Under the pieces are notes generated by a model. The model did no database searches. It saw only the letters and a program-made list of their open reading frames with translations, and was not told the origin of the DNA. Of a stretch of DNA of 64,000 nucleotides, positions 21,870 to 32,340 are shown one piece after another. The stretch lies in the NCBI GenBank assembly GCA_013400155.1, contig VXBM01000275.1:746671-810670 (forward strand), given 5' to 3'. This stretch comes from Helopsaltes ochotensis (taxonomy: Eukaryota > Chordata > Aves > Passeriformes > Locustellidae). The position numbers and the translations under genes were made by a program. The stretch's first letter is position 1; every line of letters starts with the position of its first letter.

Positions 21870-22460
21870 TGGTTTGGACTGGGAGCCGTCTGTGGAATGA
21901 CCAATGCGATCAGAAGCAAATCGGGATTAGTCCCTCTACACATCAGTGCATGGAAAAAGAAGCGCATTAAGCCTGGCCCACTAAAAGCTGGGTCGAAATG
22001 CTTTGACCACATCACAGTAACAACACTTAACAAGGCAAAATGTCTCCTGTCAGAGGCGATTCCCAGTTCTCTCTCACTGCTGCACCAAGCAAAGCAGCCG
22101 GATTGTTTTCCTAGCACAAGCTGACCTTCCGTGCAGCCAATACCTAAAACACATTGTCCGAGGAGAGGGAGCTGACAGCTGAATGATGCAATCCTGTGAG
22201 CGCAGCCGAGCGTTGGCAGCGCCGACTGCACCCCGTCCTGCCGAGCTGCGAGTGCCGGGCCACGGGCACGTCGGGGCTGGGAACTCTCTGCATTTGGCTA
22301 TGTGCTCGGCAGAGGGCAGAGGTAAACACGGGGAACTCCAACAGCTCTCCCCTGTGGCAGCGGGGAGATGCGAGCACAAAGGCACCTGCGGCCCCGGGGA
22401 TGCTCTTTGCCAGAGGGGCCGAGGCTGATGAGCCGAGCTGGGCAAATTCCTGTAACAACC
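21870..22460. promoter_or_regulatory. Candidate conserved regulatory element with C/EBP-ATF site and CpG islet
   Basis: The left part (21880-22195) has the texture of constrained non-coding DNA, with a CCAAT at about 21902. A TGATGCAAT string at 22184-22192 matches the C/EBP-ATF composite pattern (TGATGNAAT). A TGACAGCTG string sits just before it. The right part (22195-22450) is CpG-rich. The arrangement suggests an enhancer or a weak promoter. Conservation is inferred from sequence texture only, since no alignment was possible. Confidence 0.35.
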
Positions 22461-25400
22461 GGTGACGGTGGAACTTTCCCGGTTTGAAGGATACCAGAGG
22501 GGTCAGGATGTGGAGGAAGTGCAGGAAGCATTGGCTGAGCTAAAATTCCCAGCCTCGCAGCGCAGGTGAACAGCACGTTATTTTGAAGACATCTAGGACA
22601 GCAAACAACTGCTGAAATTCTACAGAATTCTACAGAAATCTCATTTTTTAACAGAAATGCAGAATGGAAAACTACTACATGGGTTCTTTCACAGCTTGAA
22701 TATCTACATAAAATTGTTAGCAACTCTTAACATTCTGATTATCCTTCATGAAAATACTTGGATGCTTGTGGGTTTGGTATTTCTGGTTTCCTATTTTAAA
22801 GATGAATTGGTTTGGGGTAAATGACTTTTTATGGTTTGAGGAGAGATGTTTTGTTTCATGTTTTGGCAAAGGACAGGCAATAAATTGAGCTCTTTGAGTT
22901 TGCAAAGGGGGTTTATGGATGGATGGGAGCTGGAGGCATTTATCAAATAGCTCTGACCACAGTCTCATCAAAGGAGCACCACATGAAGCATTTAAGTCCA
23001 GTATTCTACGTTCTGACTTCCCTAAGCTCAGTGAATATGTGGAGTAACTTCATTAAACCCATGGATTCATGTTTTATTGTGCCCATTGTAACAGGCAAAA
23101 TCTGACCTTTTAGAAAGGGTTCTGGGAAGCGCAGATGTGGATCACATCGACCCCTTTCATCTTCTAAGTTTAATTCCTCAGCACTCTCTATGGTTTAAAA
23201 AGACATGTCAGACAGAGGAAACATTCTCATCTCTGGTTCATGGGGGAGGCAGACAGACATGATTTGCCCATGGCTATACTTTCTAAAAGGGCCAGGAACT
23301 GAACCAGACTGGTCCAGTCTCAATGTCTCAACCACAGGGTCATCATTCCCTGCCTTGAAATGGTTTCTGAAATCATGCACTAAAGTATGGATATGGACTT
23401 CACACTAACTCTGTGCTTATGCAACATTCTGAATACAAGCACTTTCCAGCACTGAGCCCTCTGTCCCTATTATGATCAAGCACTATGGTCTTGTCAGGCC
23501 ACAATTCCCCTCAGAACCAATGGGTCCTGGACCCTTTGCACGGCAGAAGCAGCAGCCAAGGCCAGCTGTCTATTCCTTAATTCTGAATTCTCCCAGTTTG
23601 CACTCAGAGCGGGGGGGTAAAGCATACAAGCTGCTGGATCAGGGAAGACTAAACTCAAGCATGAAGGAAAGTGGTAAGGGTTTACTTTGTCCTTTCCTGT
23701 CCATTTGTCTACCATGAATGCAGAAGCTTCCTATTTGGTGCTGTGGGGTAAGAGCCAGATTTTTCAAAACTTTGGCTCAGCTCCTGCCAGCATTCATGTT
23801 CTCTTATCTTGCTTCCGGTGCAAACTATTTCTAGAGATGGTCCTATTGAGAAAGTCGATGACTGTGATGGACTGAGGAAGAAGAGTGAGCAGAAAATCAG
23901 AAGATTGAATTTAAATGGTGATAAGAACTGGTTAAGACCATTCTCTCCTCAGACACTCTCAGAAGATCAGGGTGTGCACTTGTGCAGAACTGGGGCAGCT
24001 GAGCCCCAGCATGCTGGCAGCTGCTGACAGTTTCTCACTTCAAAATGAGAAACTCAAGTCAACAGTTAACGTAAAATTTATGCCCATTGGATTTTACAGA
24101 GACTTTTGCTGTGTTTGAGTAGACTGCAAGTATGTGGCTCACTATTTTCTCTGGCATCATCAGAAAAAGGTTTATCTGCTTGTGCATTTGTTCTTGGTGG
24201 GTAGTTTGGACAACATCTATCTTCTGTGTGAGAAGTTAAGCATATGCACGAAGCCCTGAGCCCCCATTTAAAGGAAGATTTGCACAGTCCTGCACAGAAA
24301 GTTTGGGCTACCATACTCCTCACACTCATGCTATGTATGCCATTAGCTGGTTAATTAATAGGTGCACTAAATAGCTTATATATTGTATGAGTGTCATAAT
24401 CCACAGCCTGAACTGTACACAGAGTTCAAGCAGGGATTAGGACAGTACATGCCCTTAAGGGTGAGGTGACTTTCAAGAGAAAAAAATAAGTTAGAAGTAT
24501 TTTTTGCTGAGAACCAAGGTGTACAGAAACAGCCTAAAGGTATTTTAAGGACATCTCTTTTTATGTCTCTTTCACCTGAGAAACTCTAGTTGGACCAAAA
24601 TCATTTACTATTTATAAACATACCATCAAGTGAAGACTCCTGGTACAAATGTCTAGTGACTGTCCACACCCTACTGGAATGGGAGCATCATTCTGTGAAT
24701 ATGAACAGAACCTTGCTGGCATCTCTTCATGCCACCACAGTCAAGGCAACAAAAATTTGCAACTCTCAAGGGCTCACAAATCAAGACAGAAACCTCCTTT
24801 ATGTCATTAATTCGGCCTACAGGTCATCACAGAATAATAGGGGGTAGGTTTTTTCTTTGACTTCAGAGCTAAGACTGCAGATTCTTCCTGCTGCTTTTGT
24901 TTTCTTTGTAGTCTGACTTGCCCTCTCCCTCCAGGCTTTGTTTTAAAAAGCTGCAATTGTCCAGTGGATGCTCAGTCGCAGTTTCTCTGTGCCCTTCAAT
25001 ATTTTCCTCCTAAACCTCAAGCCACTGGCTACCATGAGACCTGACCCAGTTTTACACAGCATGGCACACAGAACCCTTGTTCCCTGGGACTGACACTGAC
25101 TTGAACAGAGCTCTGCACACAGCTTGTCTTGCAGCTGTGGTCTCTGGAATACAGAATGAAAGGAAAGGGTTAAGTTTTTTAGCTAGTTCTGAAAAATAGG
25201 GTGCCACTGTGAGGCAGAATTAAAAAGAGAATGAATCCAGACTGCAGTTCTTTAGGACCCACAGTGTTGTCTATAGATCTTATTTTGCATCTTCCCTTCA
25301 AAATCCCACTCTGTCTTTAACACACATTTTACAGGTTCTGCAGAACTCTCATTAAGCATAATTAAGTAATGCAATGAAATCTAGTAGATCAGAAACCAAG

Positions 25401-26780
25401 ATTCTCCCTTTAAATATGTTTCTCTCCTAAACAACTTAGCACTACTGTAATCACTGTGAACAAAGAAAAACTGCCAGACCCTAATCAGCACACAGCAGGG
25501 ATGGGTCATGGACACGTTTATCTTCCTTCTCACAAGCCTCCCCTGGATAAAGGAAATGCCCTAATACTCAAGGCATCTTGGACACCAGATGGCTGATTAT
25601 TAGACATTTCATGAAGAGGAAGGAAGTAAAGAGAAACAGCCTGAATTTTCATGGTACTGTAGGATAGGGGAAAGGAAGGCGGAACAAGGACTTAATCCAA
25701 AACTTACTGACTGGGAAGACACCGATTTCAAAGGACTTTGGATCGGAAGGAACAAAAGATCTGTGTTTGTTTTTCCTTCTGCAGATTAATTCTCAACTCA
25801 TCAAGAGTGAGAATGATTGATAGCTGAATAAAATGTCCTTTTATTATCATCACTCTAAGGACTTCCTGCTGAGCCATTATTTTTGCAGGGGACAGGTTTA
25901 AGTTTCTAAATATTCTTCATAATGTTGCTAGCTTTCTTTAGACTATCTGCAGGCTTTTCACAGAGCTGGTTTCCAGGAGCCTGACTCAGTAGAGCAGGAG
26001 CAGGCTGTGAGGCCAGGAGGGACAGCAGAACACACCGGCAGTTGATGCAGAATTCCATCTCCAGTGAAGGAATACCACAGGCAATGCCCCTCAGATGCAT
26101 CAGGGCAGTCCCCCCACTCATATCATTTGGCCCAGCCTCTTTTACAATGTCTCAGGGTGTAGAAACCTATAGGAGTCAGCTCCTTCCATTTTATCCATGG
26201 CAGAGTTCTTGCAGCTCTTCTAAAACAGAGCTGTCAGTGCACACAGCCTCTTCCCAGGGACCACTACAGAACTGAGAGCTACAAGACATACACCAGAATA
26301 CTTCAGAAAAAACTATTTCCTGGTATTTCACAAGTGGAAGATGGCAACAGATCCTCCCAGGTCCTACCATGCACAGGAGAGGGACACAGCTACATCAAAT
26401 GTGCAGATGGATCTTGGGAAGAATGCAGATATTGGATCTAGTGGTCTTTGTGGTGCTACTCCTCCCAAGGAGAGGGATGTGGATTATCCAGCAGACCCTG
26501 TTGATCCCAGGACAGCCTTCCTGCCAGGTATGTAATGAGAGACATCATGTACTGCTTGAGAAATGGCTGCGGTCACCCCATTCGTGAGGCCCTGCACACA
26601 CAGATGTGGAGGAAGGGTTGCAGAACTGGAAAGGAGGCCTCCCACAGAACAGGATGAGAGCTGCTGGTACAATCTCCACACAGAAGTGGCTGCATCAGGA
26701 GACGTTTGGTTTGTTTTTTTTTTCTTTTACCAGAAGAACTGGCACCGATTCAGAGCTGCCAAAAGACACAGGGCATGGGG
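22461..26780. other. Intergenic, no gene recognised
   Basis: No coding exon is recognised. A MIR-like fragment may lie at 23190-23330. Other open frames are short and unremarkable. Confidence 0.65.
23190..23330 (+). repeat. Possible ancient MIR-like SINE fragment
   Basis: The order of short phrases resembles the MIR core: a GAGGAAAC-type string, then GATTTGCCCATGG, then a CAGGAACTGAACC string. The match is heavily decayed and made from memory of the family consensus, so it needs a profile search. Confidence 0.35.
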
Positions 26781-27380
26781 GTGGGAGGAGTTTGTTCTCG
26801 TTTTGCTGCTCAACATAACTCGGTTGGCAAAAGCCGGAGCGCAGGACGAGCTGAGGCGGGGCGTGCACAGCAGAGTCTGGAGCCGGGGCCGTCCCACAGG
26901 GCTGTCACATCAAACGGATCCAGCGCACGGGAATAATGGGAGCGATGATTAACCCGCCCAGCTCCTCGCCTTTAGTTAAACACCGAGAAAGGGCTCTGGG
27001 GAATGAAGCTAATAGCCATGTGGAGTCCCAGCTCCAGAAACATAATGATAGACCTGGAGCCTTTTCTCACCCAGCTGAAAGAGGGGCTGTTGTGCCGCCG
27101 TTCACAGCGTGCTAATGACAAACACAACTAAAACCTTCAGCCTGTTTCAGACTCAGGCCTGTAATCTCCTTATGCAATACACTTGACAAAGCTCTCTTGT
27201 GGAATATGAGCCTGCTTTTTCCACCGCAGTATATACCCCCTCCCTCACCAGACTGCGTGCTACTGGACTTGATTAATTTAATTATTTATTACTTATTTTT
27301 ACTCTGAGAGCATTTAACAAAATAAACAGGTTATTTTGCTGCAAATAAAACAAACATCAGGAAACTCTGCTTGCCGGGAT
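26780..27380. promoter_or_regulatory. Candidate conserved non-coding enhancer
   Basis: A CpG-containing stretch (26800-26960) leads into AT-rich sequence with several close matches to factor sites. TTATGCAAT at 27170-27178 is a C/EBP-type site. A homeodomain-type AT cluster GATTAATTTAATTATTTATT lies at 27271-27290. ATAAACA at 27322-27328 is a forkhead-type site. There is no coding frame. Whether it is conserved cannot be tested here. Confidence 0.35.
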
Positions 27381-30300
27381 ATGCCTGTCTGAGGGGAAGA
27401 GCAGCAGCTCACCTGCTGCAGTGTTCTGAGAGGTAAAGCTGCTTAATAATTTTTTATTATCCCCGTGTTGTTTAGTTAACTAAATATTTGTCTTTTTGCC
27501 TCAGACACATATCTAATGCCAATATACAAATTGCACAAGGGGATTATGCCAGCATGAGTCAATCCAGGGTGTGTTTATCCTTGGAGAGACATAAGCCTCT
27601 GTTTCTAAAGGCGGGTGTTTCTTATCCTTGTTAGACCTATGAATATCTTTCGCCAACAAAATTTGTCACTTTTCACTGTTGGCATGTCTGCTGCTAGAAC
27701 AAACCTCACAGGCTGGCAGGGCTCCAAGTGGGGTGGGGGCTAAAGCCTCTGGGCCTGTTATTATTGAGTATTTATATTAGAGCAGAGCTCAGAGGCTTCT
27801 CGCTGAGATCCAGGCGTTGCCGTGCAAGCAGAGAGTAAAAGACTCTTCCTGCCCCAAACAGTTTATAGTCTAAACAGAAGTGACTGGTGATAAATAGCAG
27901 ACAAAAAGGCAGGACTATTGCAACACAGCTAATGCTACGGAAAGACTGCAAAACCCATGAGATTACTCTAAAAATAAATGTTGGGGGTTTTATTTGTTTT
28001 ATAGACAACTAAAATTCTTATGTTCTTAAAGCTAGAAAGTTTCTGGTTGCTGTAACAGCTGCAATACTTGTTTACTCACGTGACTCCAGAAGGTAAGATG
28101 AACACATCACTCCAGTCCTCCTCCTCTCAGTCCCATCTCAAAGTTTCTTTCTGTTGAAGGGGAAGCAAGCAGGGGGTTGGTGGTGCTTAGCTGCCAGCTG
28201 GAGTTAAACCACAACAGCTGTCCACAGAAAACACTGAGTGAAGCTACACAGCAGTTTCTTGTGCCTTCCACTTGTGGGGCAGAAATTCCCTTAAGATGGC
28301 CCAAACACAACTGTTGCCCTCACCCATGAAAATGATTTTTAAGAAAAGGACTAGTGTTTAATTTTCAATCTTTTCCTCCATTATTGTCAGCACACAGTTC
28401 AGTTTCCAGGATCTATCCCTGACTCACTGGGATCTAACACTGCCAAACCTGTGGATTTGCCGATCCATCCCTTGCATTTCACTGTGCCATTTGACACAGA
28501 CAGCTGAACAGGAAAAAAATCCATGGAAGAAGCGGACCTACACCACAATTTTTCTTAAAGGTGCAGGTCATATACTTGTGTGGACTGGTTTGACTCAGTT
28601 GCATGCAATGGAGATATCTAAACTGAGGAATGGTGAGGATTTGTTCTGGGAACACCATCTCACCATCCTCACTTTCTCTGTATATCCTAAGAAGAATATC
28701 CAGCAGCATGTCTAAAAATAGGACTTAAGTTTCTCAGCTTCCCAGCAGAGGAGCATGCCAGAGCTACTGTGTATTCCTGTGCTGTGCCGGGAGAGGAATC
28801 CTCCTATGGCTGTGTAGGAGGAAGCCTTTGAGGGGAAAATCACCGATAATAAAGGCCTCTTTTATCTGAAATACCTAACATTTCAGCTCTTCAAATCCCA
28901 ACACTGCATTTTCTTAAAACAGGTCTCTATTATGTGTTAAACACATCAAATAGAGTAATTCAGTCTCATCATCTAAATTCCGTGTTGTGATAGCTGAATG
29001 AAATTGGGGCAAGCTAGCTAAAAAGGTAATAGAGGCTTTTCATACAGGCAGCATGTGAAATGCATCAGTGCTTTTCTTTCTCCAGGAACAAAAAAAGGTC
29101 TTTTCCCCCAGTGAGCTTATGTCACTGAGTCCCAGACCATTGCTACAGTCCAGGACTTCCAGGAGCGCTTAAAAAGGTTCAGGCTTTATTGAGGTAGCTA
29201 GAACCTGATCTATGTTGGCAAGAGAGATGGGGGGCAGTGAGGAAGAGAAATCCCCTCAACCTTTAGGTCAGTGGCTTGACCAAGGATTTAGCAGTTTTCT
29301 CTGCTTTCTCTCTCAGTTCAGACATTCCCCATTTTATTGCTGTTTTCAAAACTATTGTTTTTTGACACAGTGGCAAAAAAGGCCACTGTACAATTTACAT
29401 TGAAATGAAGTTAATAATGTGACTACAGTTCACTCAACTCAAGAAAAAACCAGTTGTTTCACTCTAGAGAATGTAGTTCTTATGTCCATCCTACATAAAC
29501 TCTACATTAAAAGAAAAATCCTAACAGGTGCATGAATAAATGTGTAAAACATGAAATATGTCACTTCCTGAAACCCCTGGGAAGAGTGCATTCAGTGTGC
29601 TCACATGGTCCTTCTAGCACAGCCTAGCCATGGTATTTCTCTTTTCAGACCCTCTGATAAGCAGTGCTTTCACCCCATCTCCTTACAGACAGAGAGCCAG
29701 ATTTCAGATGCTTGAACTACCGGGACTGCCCACAAAGTCAGCGGTGGAAGAGCAGCCTGAGCTCCTGGGAAGGCGCCAGCCCTGCAACCTGCGAGGCAGC
29801 AGCGATGCTGAGCAGGGAAGGAAGCACAGGCAGTGTTTAGTCAGCACATTTTTCCCGCAGGCCCAAGGGCAGCCCTGTGTGCTGGGACTGGAATGCTGCC
29901 CACGGATGGCAGCCGGGTAATGAGGCCGGCACTCCCAGCACACAAACACTGCAGGGAATGCCAAGTATCCTGTGATGCACGGCCCACAAGTTTCCTAGGC
30001 TGCTTTCTTATGCAACGCGTTCGGCCTCTTGTCTATAAGCAAATAGATATTCTCAGGTGGGTACACAGAGAATGTCTACAAGAATAATACCCTGTAATAA
30101 CATTCCCGAGATCCACAGTCACCTCTATTGGAGGATTTCAACCTCTCAGAGTCCTAGAAACAAAAATTTCCAGTGCTAAGCTTCTAGTGCTCCTGAGAGC
30201 AGACGGGGTAGATAAAAGCTTTTTCACAAGGTCAGAAATATGGAGGTAATAAGCAAAGTTACTTTCCCAAAACCACAGGACTCATCAGATGGCAAACTAA

Positions 30301-31000
30301 TTAAACCCTAATCCAGCAAAGCCTTATTGCGTATGAAATTTACAGCATGTGAATAATGACAATGAAATCAAATACTTAACCTGACCCACATTCTTAAGAA
30401 AATTACTAAACAGCATATGCCACACTACTTGATGCAAATCCACACGAACTAATGTGGATACCAGTATTTATCTAAGCATGAGAAAAACAGCTCAGTGTCA
30501 GCTGTTTTGCCCTGCTCTACTGCCTCATGTCCTAAATCCATAGTTTCTTTCTTTTTTTTTTCTTTTTTTCTTTTTATTTTTAGGAATCTCCCTTCTGCCT
30601 TCTCACAAGTGGCACAAATGTCATTTAAGCTTTTAAGACCTGGTATCAATTTAGTGCAAATTAAGGAGGCTGTCTTCTTCTGTGAGTAAGGTACAACCTA
30701 ACTGCCTCTCTGGATCCCTCATGTCAGATGAACAGTCCCAATTCTAATAATTGGGAGATGAGTGGTTCCTGCACTGACAGCTCAGCTCTGTGCAAGTCCA
30801 TCAGACAGGCTGGCTATGAAACCAAATGTCATGCAGCTACCTGGACTATTTTTCTCACATCTCCATTGTGAAAGCTTGAAACCACAGCAATTCCACAAGG
30901 CCAACGATGAAGTTCCCTCCTACTCATGATAGGGATGAACCCACACACCTATCGTGCTCAAAGCTTATATTCACTAAAATACATTTATCCTAATGCCCCC
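27381..31000. other. Intergenic, no gene recognised
   Basis: No exon is recognised. A T/C-rich tract lies at 30544-30583. A weak SINE-like phrase lies near 30220-30290. The sequence is otherwise ordinary. Confidence 0.65.
30544..30583. repeat. Polypyrimidine T/C low-complexity tract
   Basis: About forty bases almost wholly T with scattered C, ending in TTTTTAG. It resembles a strong acceptor tract, but no coding frame follows. Confidence 0.75.
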
Positions 31001-31101
31001 TCACACCTCCCCTGGGCTGGGCAGGCCGCCCCTGCCCCGGCCCTGCTTCCTCCAGGGGCGCAGAGGGGAGCGGAGCGGGCGAGCTGCAAGCCCTGACATA
31101 C

Positions 31102-31395
31102 CTGAGGGAGGCTGAGGGGCTGAGGCGGGCGCGGAGAGGGGAGAGGGAGACAGCGAGGCGGGCACTGAGGGCTGAGGGACGCGCTGAGGGCTGAGGCGGG
31201 AAATGAGGGCTGAGGGACACGCTGAGGGCTGAGGCGGGAAATGAGGGCTGAGGGACACGCTGAGGGGTGAGGCGGGAAATGAGGGCTGAGGGACACGCTG
31301 AGGGCTGAGGCGGGAAATGAGGGGTGACGGACACGCTGAGGGGTGAGGCGGGAAATGAGGGGTGAGGGACACCCGGAGGGATAAGGGACACCCAA
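31102..31395 (-). other. Possible minus-strand first-exon end (splice donor CAG|GTATGT)
   Basis: On the minus strand a strong donor, CAG|GTATGT, is present with the exon edge at 31102. Sequence upstream on that strand is the CpG-rich repeat and gap. This fits a divergent non-coding transcript starting in the island, but a single motif is thin evidence and no partner acceptor was assigned. Confidence 0.2.
31145..31395. repeat. 38-bp G-rich minisatellite beside the gap
   Basis: GCTGAGG recurs at 31183, 31221, 31259, 31297 and 31335, exactly 38 bases apart. A degenerate copy precedes (from about 31145) and another follows (to about 31395). Each unit carries GGGCTGAGGCGGG and GAGGGCTGAGGG-type runs, so every unit fits a loose G-quadruplex pattern on the + strand. 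The period is not a multiple of three, so it is not a protein repeat. Confidence 0.93.
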
Positions 31396-31444
31396 GGGGT
31401 CGCCCCGGGGCGACGGCGGGCGCTGAGGGCGGTGGCGAGGGCGG

Positions 31445-32205
31445 NNNNNNNNNNNNNNNNNNNNNNNNNNNNNNNNNNNNNNNNNNNNNNNNNNNNNNNN
31501 NNNNNNNNNNNNNNNNNNNNNNNNNNNNNNNNNNNNNNNNNNNNNNNNNNNNNNNNNNNNNNNNNNNNNNNNNNNNNNNNNNNNNNNNNNNNNNNNNNNN
31601 NNNNNNNNNNNNNNNNNNNNNNNNNNNNNNNNNNNNNNNNNNNNNNNNNNNNNNNNNNNNNNNNNNNNNNNNNNNNNNNNNNNNNNNNNNNNNNNNNNNN
31701 NNNNNNNNNNNNNNNNNNNNNNNNNNNNNNNNNNNNNNNNNNNNNNNNNNNNNNNNNNNNNNNNNNNNNNNNNNNNNNNNNNNNNNNNNNNNNNNNNNNN
31801 NNNNNNNNNNNNNNNNNNNNNNNNNNNNNNNNNNNNNNNNNNNNNNNNNNNNNNNNNNNNNNNNNNNNNNNNNNNNNNNNNNNNNNNNNNNNNNNNNNNN
31901 NNNNNNNNNNNNNNNNNNNNNNNNNNNNNNNNNNNNNNNNNNNNNNNNNNNNNNNNNNNNNNNNNNNNNNNNNNNNNNNNNNNNNNNNNNNNNNNNNNNN
32001 NNNNNNNNNNNNNNNNNNNNNNNNNNNNNNNNNNNNNNNNNNNNNNNNNNNNNNNNNNNNNNNNNNNNNNNNNNNNNNNNNNNNNNNNNNNNNNNNNNNN
32101 NNNNNNNNNNNNNNNNNNNNNNNNNNNNNNNNNNNNNNNNNNNNNNNNNNNNNNNNNNNNNNNNNNNNNNNNNNNNNNNNNNNNNNNNNNNNNNNNNNNN
32201 NNNNN
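31445..32205. other. Assembly gap (761 N)
   Basis: An unbroken run of N flanked on both sides by GC-rich sequence, with a G-rich tandem array just to the left. The true length is unknown. Loss of high-GC, quadruplex-prone DNA is the likely cause. Confidence 0.98.
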
Positions 32206-32340
32206 TGTGCCGTGTGCCCGTGTCCCTGTGGAGCGGGATGCGATGTGAGGCGCGGAGCAAAGGTGACGCGAGGCTCCCTGGCAGGAGGTGTGTCCCCGCG
32301 CCGCTGTCCTGGCGAGCTGGGAAAACTCCCCTTTGCCTCA
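32206..32340. promoter_or_regulatory. CpG-rich right flank of the gap
   Basis: GC-rich sequence with several CpGs and a TGACGCGA string (CRE-like) at 32262-32269. It ends where composition drops near 32340. A possible + strand donor, AAAG|GTGACG, falls at about 32260, so an exon end from inside the gap is conceivable. No coding frame is recognisable. Confidence 0.35.

Larger units (their letters stand above)
31001..31444. promoter_or_regulatory. GC-rich left flank of an assembly gap, probable CpG island shoulder
   Basis: Composition changes abruptly near 31000 to GC-rich, G-run-rich sequence that continues to the gap. The right flank of the gap (32206-32340) is also GC- and CpG-rich, so the whole of 31001-32340 is probably one CpG island interrupted by missing sequence. 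It is the strongest promoter candidate between WSB1 and the KSR1 exon. Long open frames here, including those running through N, are artefacts. Confidence 0.5.
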
